Positions 24,664 through 33,560 of a DNA stretch of 64,000 bases are shown here, piece by piece. The stretch's first letter is position 1; each line of letters opens with the position of its first letter. Source of the stretch: Streptomyces diacarni (lineage in GTDB: Bacteria > Actinomycetota > Actinomycetes > Streptomycetales > Streptomycetaceae); contig NZ_QOIN01000028.1 in the NCBI RefSeq assembly GCF_003323715.1, positions 372,001-436,000 on the forward strand, given 5' to 3'. The position numbers and the translations under genes are program-made. Under the pieces are notes generated by a model. The model was not told the DNA's origin, searched no databases, and was given only the letters and a program-made list of their open reading frames with translations.

Positions 24664-24690
24664 CACCGGCCGCCGGGTCGTGACGGGGAA

Positions 24691-24716
24691 GGGGGCGGGC
24701 CTGCCGGGCCGCCCCC
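24691..24716 (+). terminator. hairpin after thrS
   Basis: GGGGGCGG (24691-24698) pairs with CCGCCCCC (24709-24716) around a 10-base loop, 28 bases past the stop. It may be a terminator or attenuator before the HIT gene. Confidence 0.45.
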
Positions 24717-24756
24717 TCCTCGTGTCAGGCGCTGTCAGGCGCATAAGCTGGCGGGC

Positions 24757-25296
24757 ATGACGAGTGAGCCGGAGCAGCAGATCGGAGTGGGGACGCCGGA
24801 CGCGTTCCAGCGCCTGTGGACCCCCCACCGGATGGCCTACATCCAGGGCGAGAACAAGCCGAGCGGTCCCGGAGCCGAGGACGGCTGCCCCTTCTGCTCC
24901 ATCCCGGAGAAATCCGACGAGGACGGGCTGATCCTCGCCCGCGGTGAGCACGTGTACGCGGTGCTCAACCTCTACCCGTACAACGGCGGCCACCTCATGG
25001 TGGTGCCCTTCCGGCACCTCGCGGACTACACCGAACTCGACGAGGCGGAGACGGTCGAGCTGGGGGAGCTGACCAAGCGCGCGATGACCGTGCTGCGCCG
25101 CGTCTCGGGCGCACACGGCTTCAACATCGGCATGAACCAGGGCTCCGTCGCCGGCGCCGGTATCGCCGCGCACCTGCACCAGCACGTGGTGCCCCGCTGG
25201 GGCGGGGACACCAACTTCATGCCGGTGGTCGGCCACACCCGCGTCCTGCCGCAGCTCCTCGCCGACACCAGGGCGATGCTGGCCGAGGCCTGGTGA
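24757..25296 (+). CDS. HIT-family hydrolase/phosphorylase (diadenosine tetraphosphate type)
   Basis: A 179-residue histidine-triad protein. The catalytic HLHQHVVPRW is near residue 139, preceded by MNQGSVAGAGIAAHLH, and N-terminal GCPFCSIP carries two cysteines. The insert before the HIT core and the thrS-pgsA context resemble the mycobacterial Ap4A phosphorylase locus, so hydrolysis or phosphorolysis of diadenosine polyphosphates is the best guess. The ATG is at 24757. The gene is convergent with the following membrane-protein gene. Confidence 0.88.
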   Translation: MTSEPEQQIGVGTPDAFQRLWTPHRMAYIQGENKPSGPGAEDGCPFCSIPEKSDEDGLILARGEHVYAVLNLYPYNGGHLMVVPFRHLADYTELDEAETVELGELTKRAMTVLRRVSGAHGFNIGMNQGSVAGAGIAAHLHQHVVPRWGGDTNFMPVVGHTRVLPQLLADTRAMLAEAW

Positions 25297-25326
25297 CCGC
25301 CGCTGCGCGTCGCTCCCGCGGCGCGT

Positions 25327-25356
25327 AGCCGTCGCCCACGTGCGGGGACGACGGCT
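25327..25356. terminator. hairpin between convergent HIT and membrane-protein genes
   Basis: AGCCGTCG (25327-25334) pairs with CGACGGCT (25349-25356) in the 98-base gap between converging stops, so it could serve both. Confidence 0.45.
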
Positions 25357-25394
25357 GGCACCCGCGGCGGTCGGCCGCGCGCCGCAGGCGGCCC

Positions 25395-27074
25395 CTACGC
25401 GTCGTACACGTCCGCCTTGGACGGCTTGGCGTCCTGTACCGCCGCGCTGAGGTTGAGCGAGCGGCTGCCGAACTTCTCCACGTCGCAGCCGTTCTCCTCC
25501 AGCACCCGGATGGCCGCCGCGTGGACGACCCGCAGGACGGGCGTCGCGGCGCGCATCGCGTCGTCGGCCATGAAGCGGTGCCGCCACGGCTTCTTCGCCC
25601 ACGCGTGCCGCAGCCCGAACGGCTCGGGCAGGCTGAGCTTGCCGCCGAGGAAGTCCAGGACGGGCGGGAACCAGGTGAAGGGCGCGCGTGCCGACAGGCG
25701 TACGACCTCCTTGGACTCCACCAGCGGCAGGTTGACGGTGCGGGTCTCCCAGAACTTGACGCTCTTGGAGACCTCTTTCGTCTTGGCCTTCGGGCCGCTG
25801 GTGAACAGCCCGTCCACCGGGCCCAGCGCGTGCCCGGTGACCTCGATGCGCAGCGTGTGGTGCAGGACGGTGACGGTGATCAGCAGCGTGATGACCAACT
25901 GGCCGTCCCAGAGCACGAACTGCACGCCCAGGTAGTGCCGGTTTCCGGCGCCGAACTGCTGCTCGTTGCAGATGCGCTGGATCTCGAAGTCCTTGACGCG
26001 GTAGCCCTCGATCTCCTGGCCCTCGGGGCGCTTGACCGCCTTGGCACCCTCGGCGATGGGGGAGACGACCCAGTGCCGTATCGAGGGCGCGGGGAAGCCG
26101 CCGGTGTGCAGCGGGCCGCGCTCCAGCATGCGCAGCTGGTCGTGGATGGCGCGGATGACGTCCCAGCTGCGGAACGGGTTGATGTCCTCGCCGTCCTTGG
26201 CGGGGATCAGCTCCTCCGCCAGCTGCCAGCTGCCCCAGCGGGTGCCCATGCCCAGTATCCCCTTGGGGCCCGCGTAGTAGATGAGGTTGCTGGCCTGCTC
26301 GGCCGCCACCTTGGCCAGTCCCAGACGGATGCGTTCGGCGCCGGCGTCGCCCGGGTCCTGGGGAACGGCCTCGGGGATCTTGGCGCCGACCCCGGTGCCG
26401 CCCAGCAGGCTCTCCCAGCGGCTTCGCAGGTCCTTGGCGTAGCGCTCGCAGATCTGCTTGGCCCACAGGCCGCCGAGCAGCGGGGCCACCAGCATGGCCC
26501 GTAGGTAGATGCCCAGGAAGCCGTTGAAGGGCAGCAGGACGGCGAAGAGCACCACCAGCGCGCCGACGGCGACGAGCACCACCATGCCGATGGCTCCCGC
26601 CCGCCTGTCTTTGGAACCGGCGATCAGGCGGCGCATCTGGAAGGCCAGCAGCCACAGCAGCACGCCGGGCAGGAACAGCAGCCCGAAGACGGCCATCACC
26701 AGCGTCAGCCGGGCGTCGCGCTGCTTGCGCACGCGCGTGGCTGCCAGGCAGTGCTCGACCACGGTCTGGGGTTCGATCCCGAAGGACTGGATGAGGGGCG
26801 CCCGTGCCCCGCCGAGCAGCCGGGTCTGGACGGCGCGCGCGTAGGCCTCGCCGAGGTTGGGCTCGAAGAGGGAGAGCTTCGGTTTCTTGAACCCTGCGTC
26901 GGGGTTGGCCGCGACCAGCTTCTCCACCTCGTCGTCGCGGTAGGCGGCCGAGGCCAGCGCCTGCGACGCCGCCGTCTGACCGCCCTGGCCAGGGCCTGCG
27001 AGCGGGATCTGGGCGCCTGGGCTGAAGTCGGATGCCGCGTCGGTCTGGCTGCTGAGGTCGTCGAAACCGGCCAC
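25395..27074 (-). CDS. large integral membrane protein of unknown function, 559 aa
   Basis: I do not recognise a named family. Residues about 120-215 hold paired hydrophobic helices (LVMAVFGLLFLPGVLLWLLAF; MVVLVAVGALVVLFAVLLP, then FLGIYLRAMLVAPLLGG), and a further hydrophobic segment, QLVITLLITVTVLHHTLRI, lies near residue 395. Between them is a long soluble domain (YYAGPKGILGMGTRW, HWVVSPIAEGAKAVKRPEGQ). The C-terminus is basic and Trp-rich, then soluble (EENGCDVEKFGSRSLNL). The start is GTG 27074, with no strong Shine-Dalgarno sequence. Coding bias is strong throughout. It follows the EF-G-like gene on the same strand after a 261-base gap. Confidence 0.8.
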   Translation of the reverse strand: MAGFDDLSSQTDAASDFSPGAQIPLAGPGQGGQTAASQALASAAYRDDEVEKLVAANPDAGFKKPKLSLFEPNLGEAYARAVQTRLLGGARAPLIQSFGIEPQTVVEHCLAATRVRKQRDARLTLVMAVFGLLFLPGVLLWLLAFQMRRLIAGSKDRRAGAIGMVVLVAVGALVVLFAVLLPFNGFLGIYLRAMLVAPLLGGLWAKQICERYAKDLRSRWESLLGGTGVGAKIPEAVPQDPGDAGAERIRLGLAKVAAEQASNLIYYAGPKGILGMGTRWGSWQLAEELIPAKDGEDINPFRSWDVIRAIHDQLRMLERGPLHTGGFPAPSIRHWVVSPIAEGAKAVKRPEGQEIEGYRVKDFEIQRICNEQQFGAGNRHYLGVQFVLWDGQLVITLLITVTVLHHTLRIEVTGHALGPVDGLFTSGPKAKTKEVSKSVKFWETRTVNLPLVESKEVVRLSARAPFTWFPPVLDFLGGKLSLPEPFGLRHAWAKKPWRHRFMADDAMRAATPVLRVVHAAAIRVLEENGCDVEKFGSRSLNLSAAVQDAKPSKADVYDA

Positions 27075-27232
27075 TTGGCCCCCACTCCGCTCGGATCTGG
27101 CTCACGGCACCGCGGGCCCGGCCTCGGCCCGGTGAAATGCCGCCGACCACGACGGCTTCCCAACTGCCGTGGTCGGCACACATCTTGCCTCAGCCGAGCC
27201 GTTTCGGGCGAGCGCCCTTCTCCGTGACCGTT

Positions 27233-27280
27233 CTTTTCCGTGACCGCCTTTGCGGATCTTTTCCGTGACCGCCTTTGCGG
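27233..27280. repeat. 25-bp tandem repeat downstream of the EF-G-like gene
   Basis: Two identical 23-base copies occur at 27233-27255 and 27258-27280 (period 25), with a partial third copy at 27219-27232. They lie in the 3' flank of the minus-strand EF-G-like gene and have no clear coding or hairpin role. Confidence 0.8.
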
Positions 27281-27335
27281 GCGACCGCCTGCCCGGGCGA
27301 CCGCCCTGGTCCGCGACGCCCCTCAGGGCCGTCCC

Positions 27336-29552
27336 TCACTGCCCGCCGCCCGCGGCCGCTGCCTCCTGCAGGAGGCGGGCGGCCTGTTGCTGCGGCATCG
27401 GCTCGTGCCGCGCGTAGGAGCGCGAGAAGCGGCCCGTGCCGTGCGACATGGAGCGCAGGTCGATCGCGTACCGGCTGATCTCGCTCTCGGGCACGCAGGC
27501 GCGCACAGACGTGCTGCCCGTGGCGGCCTGCTCGGTGCCCAGCACCCGGCCCCGGCGGGAGGACAGATCGCTCATCACGGCGCCCACATAGGAGTCGGGC
27601 ACGGTGACCTCCACCTCGGCCACCGGTTCCAGCAGGTGGATGCTCGCCCGTAAGGCGCACTCGCGCAGGGCCAGCGCGCCGGCCGTCTGGAACGCCGCGT
27701 CGGAGGAGTCGACGGAGTGCGCCTTGCCGTCGAAGAGAGTGACCCGCACGTCCACCAGCGGGTAGCCCCCGGTGACCCCCCTGGCGGCCTGGGCGCGGAC
27801 GCCCTTCTCCACCGAAGGGATGAACTGGCGCGGTACCGCCCCGCCCACCACCTTGTCGACGAACTCGATGCCGGAGCCGTTCTCCAGCGGTTCGACGGTC
27901 AGCTCGCAGATCGCGTACTGCCCGTGCCCGCCGGACTGTTTGACGTGCCGTCCGCGCCCGGTGACGGATGAGGCGAACGTCTCCCGCAGCGGCACCTCGT
28001 GCGCCACGGTGTCCACCCGCACTCCGAAGCGGGAGCGCAGCCGCTCGACGGCGACGTCCCGGTGCGCCTCGCCCATGCACCACAGGACGAGCTGGTGGGT
28101 GTCGGGGTTGTGTTCCAGCCGCATCGTGGGGTCCTCGGCGACCAGCCGGGCCAGACCGTGGGAGAGCTTGTCCTCGTCGGCCTTGCTGTGCGCCTCGATG
28201 GCGACCGGCAGCAGGGGGTCGGGCATCGCCCAGGGCGCCATCAGGAGCGGCGCGTCCGGGGAGGAGAGCGTGTCGCCGGTCTCGGCGTGGCCCAGCTTGG
28301 CCACGCTGGCGAGATCCCCCGCGATGGCCGCGTCCAGGGGCCGCAGCTGCTTGCCGAACGGCGCGGACAGCGCCCCGACGCGCTCGTCCGCCTCGTGGAG
28401 GGCGGGGTCCTGGTCGTCGCGGTCGGCCACCCCGTGCCCGGTCACGTGCACGGTCGCGTCGGGCCGCAGAGTGCCGGAGAAGACGCGCACGAGCGAGACG
28501 CGGCCCACGTACGGGTCGGAGGAGGTCTTGACGACCTCGGCGGCCAGCGGCCCGTCCGGATCGCAGGACAGCGCGGGGCGCGGGGCGCCCTCGGGGGTGG
28601 TGACCGCGGGGATGCCGTGCTCGTCCGGGGTGGGGAACCCGCCGGTGATCAGCTCCAGCAGCTCGACGCTGCCCAGGCACTGGCCAGATCCGCCGTCGGC
28701 GGGCGCGGCGGGCAGCACCGGGTGGAAGACGCCACGCGCCACGGCCTTCTCCAGGTCCGCGACGAGCGTTTTGACGTCGCACTCCTCGCCGCCGAGATAG
28801 CGGTCCATGAGCGTCTCGTCCTCGCTCTGCGCGATGATGCCCTCGATCAGCCGGTTCCTGGCCCGAGTCAGCCGCGGCAGCAGGCCCTCGCCGGGATCGC
28901 GTTCGGTGCGCTGTCCGCCGCTGTAGTCGAACAGCCGCTGCGTGAGGAGTCCGGCCAGCCCGGTGAGGGGGGCGCTGCCGTCGGCCTGCCGGTCGCCCAG
29001 GACCGGCAGGTAGAGGGGGATGACGGCGTCCGGGTCGTCGCCGCCGAGCACGTCCTGGCAGACGGTGACCATCTCGTCGAAGTCGGCGCGCGCCGCGTCG
29101 AGGTGGGTGACGACCAGGGCGCGCGGCATACCGACGGCCGCGCACTCCTCCCACGCCAGCCGGGCCGACCCCTGCACACCGTCGGCGGCCGACACGACGA
29201 AGAGGGCGGCATCCGCCGCCCTCAGGCCGGCCCGCAGTTCTCCGACGAAGTCGGCGTATCCGGGGGTGTCGAGGAGGTTGATCCTGATGCCGTTCCAGGT
29301 GAGCGGCGCCAGCGCGAGCTGTACGGAGCGCTGCTGCCTGTGCTCGATCTCGTCGTGGTCGCACAGGGAGGTGCCGTCCGTCACCCGTCCCGCGCGGGTG
29401 AGCGCTCCCGAGGTGAGTGCCAGGGACTCGACCAGAGTCGTCTTGCCGGCTCCGCTGTGGCCGACCAGCACCACGTTGCGTAGTGCGGCGGGGTGGTCGG
29501 CCGCCGCTGCCCTGCCGGCGGCTCCGGGGTGTGCGTTCGCTTTGTCGGCCAT
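27336..29552 (-). CDS. elongation factor G-like protein (EF-G2 type)
   Basis: A 738-residue translational GTPase-like protein with EF-G domain order. The P-loop GHSGAGKTTL is at 31-40. Two motifs are unusual. G3 reads DTPGY (95-99), with Tyr where EF-G, EF-Tu and TetM have the catalytic His. G4 reads THLD (149-152) instead of NKxD. Domain II (RVFSGTLRPDATVHVTGHG), domain IV (PLRETFASSVTGRGRHVKQSG, GGYPLVDVRVTLFDG) and domain V (VPDSYVGAVMSDLSSRRG) are present. Residues 1-25 are an Ala-rich extension. It is a paralogue of unknown role, not the main EF-G, which is expected in the str operon. It is divergent from pgsA. Confidence 0.88.
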   Translation of the reverse strand: MADKANAHPGAAGRAAAADHPAALRNVVLVGHSGAGKTTLVESLALTSGALTRAGRVTDGTSLCDHDEIEHRQQRSVQLALAPLTWNGIRINLLDTPGYADFVGELRAGLRAADAALFVVSAADGVQGSARLAWEECAAVGMPRALVVTHLDAARADFDEMVTVCQDVLGGDDPDAVIPLYLPVLGDRQADGSAPLTGLAGLLTQRLFDYSGGQRTERDPGEGLLPRLTRARNRLIEGIIAQSEDETLMDRYLGGEECDVKTLVADLEKAVARGVFHPVLPAAPADGGSGQCLGSVELLELITGGFPTPDEHGIPAVTTPEGAPRPALSCDPDGPLAAEVVKTSSDPYVGRVSLVRVFSGTLRPDATVHVTGHGVADRDDQDPALHEADERVGALSAPFGKQLRPLDAAIAGDLASVAKLGHAETGDTLSSPDAPLLMAPWAMPDPLLPVAIEAHSKADEDKLSHGLARLVAEDPTMRLEHNPDTHQLVLWCMGEAHRDVAVERLRSRFGVRVDTVAHEVPLRETFASSVTGRGRHVKQSGGHGQYAICELTVEPLENGSGIEFVDKVVGGAVPRQFIPSVEKGVRAQAARGVTGGYPLVDVRVTLFDGKAHSVDSSDAAFQTAGALALRECALRASIHLLEPVAEVEVTVPDSYVGAVMSDLSSRRGRVLGTEQAATGSTSVRACVPESEISRYAIDLRSMSHGTGRFSRSYARHEPMPQQQAARLLQEAAAAGGGQ

Positions 29553-29775
29553 GTGTCCCGCCTTCCGTCGTCACTGCTGGAGCACGCTGGAGGGGCCGAG
29601 GGGTCGCGAAGACCACCGGTTCTTCTCGAGCTTTCCACCGCTGCGCAGAGGCGTCCATACGTGGAACACGGCACTACCCGACCGTGTGCGCCGGGCGCTG
29701 TCCGGGCGTGGCTACGATGGGCCACCCGGTGGCCACACCGTCATCCGGCTCACCCCCGACGTACCAGGGACGGTC

Positions 29776-30567
29776 ATGCTGAACAAGTACGCGCGTGCCT
29801 TCTTCACGCGTGTCCTCACCCCGTTCGCCACGCTGCTGCTGCGCCTGGGAGTGAGCCCCGACGTGGTCACCCTGATCGGCACGGCCGGGGTGACGGCGGG
29901 CGCCCTGGTCTTCTACCCGATGGGGGAGTTCTTCTGGGGCACGGTCGTCATCACGCTGTTCGTCTTCTCGGACATGCTCGACGGCAACATGGCGCGTCAG
30001 CTGGGCCGCTCCAGCCGCTGGGGCGCCTTCTTGGACTCCACGCTCGACCGGGTCGCGGACGCGGCCGTCTTCGGCGGGATCGCCCTGTGGTACGCGGGCC
30101 GCGGCGACGACCTGACGCTGTGCGCGGTGACGCTGTTCTGCCTGGCGAGTGGGCAGGTCGTCTCCTACACCAAGGCGCGGGGCGAGAGCATCGGGCTGCC
30201 GGTGGACGTCAACGGCCTCGTGGAGCGGTCGGAGCGGCTGGTGATCACGCTGGTGCTGGCGGGCTTCTCGGGCTTCGAGAAGTCCTTCGGCGTCCCCCAC
30301 ATCGCCATCCTGCTGCCCATCGCGCTGTGGGTCGTCGCGGTCGGCAGCGCCATCACCCTGGGGCAGCGGGTGGTCACGGTGCGCCGCGAGGCCGCCGAGG
30401 TGGACGCGGCGGAGAACCCCGACGCGTCCTCGGCCTCCGACGCGTTCCCGGCCTCCGAAGCGTCCCCCGCCTCCGGCGAGGCCTCCGCTTCCGGTGCGTC
30501 GTCTGCGTCGTCTGCGTCGTCGGGCTCCGGCGCCGGCCAGGACGAGGAGAAGCGGAGGACCGTGTGA
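29776..30567 (+). CDS. pgsA: phosphatidylinositol phosphate synthase (CDP-alcohol phosphatidyltransferase)
   Basis: A 263-residue membrane enzyme. The CDP-alcohol signature D-x2-DG-x2-AR-x8-G-x3-D-x3-D is complete: D66, D69, G70, A73, R74, G83, D87 and D91. About six transmembrane helices follow it, then a Ser/Ala-rich cytoplasmic tail of about 50 residues. The two overlapping downstream genes are those that turn phosphatidylinositol into phosphatidylinositol mannosides, so this is most likely the PIP synthase (mycobacterial PgsA1 type) that joins CDP-diacylglycerol to inositol phosphate, rather than phosphatidylglycerol-phosphate synthase. ATG 29776 begins the conserved MLNKYARAFF; the open frame upstream has no coding character. 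Confidence 0.9.
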   Translation: MLNKYARAFFTRVLTPFATLLLRLGVSPDVVTLIGTAGVTAGALVFYPMGEFFWGTVVITLFVFSDMLDGNMARQLGRSSRWGAFLDSTLDRVADAAVFGGIALWYAGRGDDLTLCAVTLFCLASGQVVSYTKARGESIGLPVDVNGLVERSERLVITLVLAGFSGFEKSFGVPHIAILLPIALWVVAVGSAITLGQRVVTVRREAAEVDAAENPDASSASDAFPASEASPASGEASASGASSASSASSGSGAGQDEEKRRTV

Positions 30568-31502
30568 GCGGGCGGGAGGGCCGGGCGGGCGCGCTGCAAG
30601 GCCGGCTCACCGACTCGCTGTACGGGCTGGGCTGGGCCGGGGTGAAGAAGCTGCCCGAGCCCGCGGCCCAGGCGCTCGGCAGGAGGATCGCCGACGAGGC
30701 GTGGCGCCGCAGGGGCAAGGGCGTCACCCGCCTGGAGAGCAACCTGGCCCGCGTCGTCCCCGGCGCCTCCGCCACGCAGCTGCGGCGGCTCTCGCACGCG
30801 GGCATGCGCTCCTACATGCGCTACTGGATGGAGTCCTTCCGGCTGCCCTCCTACAGCGAGCAGCAGCTCATCCGCAGCGTCTCCGTGGAGGGCCTGCATC
30901 ATCTGACCGGGGGACTGGCGGCGGGCCGGGGCGTCGTGCTGGCGCTGCCCCACCTGGCGAACTGGGACCTGGCGGGCGCCTGGGCGGTCACCGCCACCCG
31001 CACCCGGTTCACCACCGTCGCCGAGCGACTCAAGCCGGAGAGCCTCTACGACAGGTTCGTCGCCTACCGGGAGAGCCTGGGCATGGAGGTGCTGCCGCAC
31101 GGGGGCGCCACCGCGTTCGGCACGCTGGCGCGCCGGCTGCGCGCGGGCGGTCTGGTCTGCCTGGTGGCGGACCGCGACCTGTCGGCCACCGGGATCGAGG
31201 TCACGTTCTTCGGCGAGGCCGCCCGGATGCCGGCCGGGCCCGCGCTGCTGGCCCAGCAGACCGGGGCCCTGCTGCTGCCCGTCACGCTGTGGTACGACGA
31301 GGTCTCGCCGGCCATGAACGCCCGGGTCCACGCGCCCGTCCCGGTGCCGCAGGTCGAGGGCCGCAGGGAGCGGGTCGCGGCCATGACGCAGACCGTGGCC
31401 GACACCTTCGCCGCCGGCATCGCCGCGCACCCGGCGGACTGGCACATGCTCCAGCGCTTCTGGAGCGCGGACCTGGAGCCCGCGGGGAGGGCCGGTACAT
31501 GA
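30564..31502 (+). CDS. phosphatidylinositol mannoside acyltransferase (PatA/LpxL-like)
   Basis: A 312-residue lysophospholipid acyltransferase of the HtrB/LpxL superfamily, expected at the cytoplasmic face of the membrane. The catalytic H-x4-D is LPHLANWDLAG, and a substrate-site stretch LVADRDLSATGIEVTFFGEA follows. By position between pgsA and pimA it should acylate PIM, as mycobacterial PatA does. GTG 30564 overlaps the pgsA stop (GTGA), and AGCGGAGGA lies just upstream, so translation is coupled. Its own stop overlaps the next ATG in ATGA form. Confidence 0.9.
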   Translation: MSGREGRAGALQGRLTDSLYGLGWAGVKKLPEPAAQALGRRIADEAWRRRGKGVTRLESNLARVVPGASATQLRRLSHAGMRSYMRYWMESFRLPSYSEQQLIRSVSVEGLHHLTGGLAAGRGVVLALPHLANWDLAGAWAVTATRTRFTTVAERLKPESLYDRFVAYRESLGMEVLPHGGATAFGTLARRLRAGGLVCLVADRDLSATGIEVTFFGEAARMPAGPALLAQQTGALLLPVTLWYDEVSPAMNARVHAPVPVPQVEGRRERVAAMTQTVADTFAAGIAAHPADWHMLQRFWSADLEPAGRAGT

Positions 31503-32671
31503 GGATCGGCATCGTCTGCCCCTACTCCTGGGACGTGCCGGGTGGTGTCCAGTTCCACGTCCGTGACCTGGCCGAACACCTGATCGGTCTCGGTCACCAG
31601 GTGTCGGTGCTCGCGCCGTCGGACGACGAGACGCCGCTGCCCTCCTACGTCGTCTCCGCGGGCCGCGCCGTGCCCGTCCCGTACAACGGTTCGGTGGCCC
31701 GGCTGAACTTCGGTTTCCTCTCCGCCGCCCGCGTGCGGCGCTGGGTCAACGACGGCGACTTCCACGTCCTGCACATCCACGAGCCCGCCACGCCCTCGCT
31801 CGCGCTGCTGGCCTGCTGGGCGGCGCAGGGGCCGATCGTCGCCACGTTCCACACCTCCAACCCCCGCTCGCGGGCGATGATCGCCGCGTACCCGATCCTG
31901 CAACCCGCGCTGGAGAAGATCAGCGCCCGGATCGCGGTCAGCGAGTACGCCCGCCGCACCCTCGTCGAGCACCTGGGCGGGGACGCGGTCACCATCCCCA
32001 ACGGCGTGGACGTCCGCTTCTTCGCCGACGCCGAGCCGAATCCCGCGTGGCAGGGCGCTCCCGGCGCTCACACGATCGGCTTCATCGGCCGCATCGACGA
32101 ACCGCGCAAGGGCCTCCCCGTCCTGATGAAGGCACTGCCGGCGATCGTCGCGCAGGCGCCGGGCACCCGCCTGCTGGTGGCGGGCCGGGGCGATGAGCAG
32201 GAGGCCGTGGCGGGCCTGCCGCGCGCCCTGCGGGAGAACGTCGTCTTCCTCGGCATGGTCAGCGACGAGGACAAGGCACGGCTGCTGCGCAGCGTCGACC
32301 TGTACGTGGCGCCGAACACCGGCGGGGAGTCCTTCGGGATCATCCTGGTCGAAGCCATGTCGGCCGGTGCCCCGGTGCTCGCCGCCGATCTCGACGCCTT
32401 CGAGCAGGTGCTCGACGGGGGAGAGGCCGGCGAACTGTTCCCCGTCGAGGATGCCGAGGCACTCGCCGCCCGCACCGTCGCCCTCCTGCAGGACCCCGGG
32501 CGCCGCGCCGCTCTGCGTCGCAGGGGTGAGCGGCATGTGAGGCGGTTCGACTGGGCCACCGTCGGCGCCGACGTCCTGGCCGTGTACGAGACGGTCACCG
32601 ACGGCGCCGCGTCCGTCGCCCCCGACGAGCGCACCGGACTGCGCGCCCGCTTGGGCCTCGCGCGGGACTGA
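31499..32671 (+). CDS. pimA: phosphatidylinositol alpha-mannosyltransferase (GT4)
   Basis: A 390-residue GT-B glycosyltransferase of family GT4. It should add the first mannose from GDP-mannose to phosphatidylinositol. N-terminal IVCPYSWDVPGGVQFHVRDLAE holds the glycine-rich PGG loop. C-terminal motifs are GFIGRIDEPRKGLPVLMKAL and GGESFGIILVEAMSAGAPVLA with the EX7E pair. ATG 31499 overlaps the upstream stop (ATGA). With pgsA and the acyltransferase it forms the conserved PIM operon. Confidence 0.93.
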   Translation: MRIGIVCPYSWDVPGGVQFHVRDLAEHLIGLGHQVSVLAPSDDETPLPSYVVSAGRAVPVPYNGSVARLNFGFLSAARVRRWVNDGDFHVLHIHEPATPSLALLACWAAQGPIVATFHTSNPRSRAMIAAYPILQPALEKISARIAVSEYARRTLVEHLGGDAVTIPNGVDVRFFADAEPNPAWQGAPGAHTIGFIGRIDEPRKGLPVLMKALPAIVAQAPGTRLLVAGRGDEQEAVAGLPRALRENVVFLGMVSDEDKARLLRSVDLYVAPNTGGESFGIILVEAMSAGAPVLAADLDAFEQVLDGGEAGELFPVEDAEALAARTVALLQDPGRRAALRRRGERHVRRFDWATVGADVLAVYETVTDGAASVAPDERTGLRARLGLARD

Positions 32672-32728
32672 CCCGCCCCCTCCCACGCCGCCCGCCGAGG
32701 GCCCGGACCCGAGGACCCGATACCCACG

Positions 32729-33415
32729 ATGCCGACCCTCACCACCGTCATCTGGATCGTCGTCGCGCTGCTGCTCGTCGGCGTCTACCTGAGCTGGACC
32801 GCGGGCCGCCTCGACCGGCTGCACGCCAGGATCGACGCCGCCAGGGCCGCGCTGGACGCCGGGCTGCTGCGCCGCGCCTCCATCGCCCAGGAGCTGGCCA
32901 CGGCGGGCGTACTGGACCCCGCCGCTTCCATGGTGCTCTACCAGGCCGCGCACGACGCGCGGCTGGCCGAACAGGACCACCGCGAGGTCGCCGAGAGCGA
33001 GCTGAGCCAGGCGCTGCGGGCCGTCTTCGCCGAGAGCGCGCAGCTGGAAGCGGTACGGGCGGCGCCCGGCGGCCGGGAGACCGCCGAGGAACTGGGCGCC
33101 GCCGTGCGCAGGGTCCCGATGGCCCGCCGCTTCCACAACGACGCCGTACGCGCCGCGCGGGCGCTGCGCAGGCACCGCAAGGTCCGCTGGTTCCGGCTGG
33201 CCGGGCACGCCCCCTTCCCGCTGGCCTTCGAGATGGACGACGAGCCGCCCCCCGTACTGGCCGACCGCGGACACGGCGCGTCTCCGGCACCCGGCGGCCC
33301 CGGCGGTGGGGCGGAGCCCGGCGCGGACGAGAGGCCCGACGCCGAGGGCCGCGACTTCGAAGTCCCCGGCGACGAGGGCCGCGGGCCGGGACAGGGGCGC
33401 GACGCGGAAGGCTGA
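32729..33415 (+). CDS. LemA-like membrane-anchored protein, 228 aa
   Basis: One N-terminal membrane helix ([17 protein letters not shown]) precedes a helical segment, [21 protein letters not shown], resembling the start of LemA domains, then a long Ala/Glu-rich coiled region with [19 protein letters not shown]. After [13 protein letters not shown] the tail of about 60 residues is Gly/Pro-rich and disordered. No enzyme motif is seen. It follows pimA by 57 bases and is probably co-transcribed. In mycobacteria the comparable position is held by a Nudix gene, which this is not. Confidence 0.75.
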   Translation: MPTLTTVIWIVVALLLVGVYLSWTAGRLDRLHARIDAARAALDAGLLRRASIAQELATAGVLDPAASMVLYQAAHDARLAEQDHREVAESELSQALRAVFAESAQLEAVRAAPGGRETAEELGAAVRRVPMARRFHNDAVRAARALRRHRKVRWFRLAGHAPFPLAFEMDDEPPPVLADRGHGASPAPGGPGGGAEPGADERPDAEGRDFEVPGDEGRGPGQGRDAEG

Positions 33416-33499
33416 GCGGGCTTGCCCCGGGGAAGGGCTGCGGGCCACAGCAGAGCGATTGGCCCTTTTCGCGGGTGGCCTCGGTCCCCGACAGTGGCA

Positions 33500-33522
33500 G
33501 GCGGACCCGGTGAGGGTCCGCC
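33500..33522 (+). terminator. hairpin between the PIM operon and pdxS
   Basis: GGCGGACCC (33500-33508) pairs with GGGTCCGCC (33514-33522) around GGTGA. It can end the preceding operon or shape the pdxS leader, 38 bases upstream of the pdxS start. Confidence 0.5.
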
Positions 33523-33560
33523 GTCCATCCCCTCATCGCCCCTTTCCAGCGAGGTCGAAC

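Noticed and set aside
22684..27183. 1,499-codon open frame on the minus strand across thrS
   Set aside because: It is antisense to thrS and HIT and shares bases with the real membrane-protein gene in another frame; its composition is that of a high-GC shadow frame.
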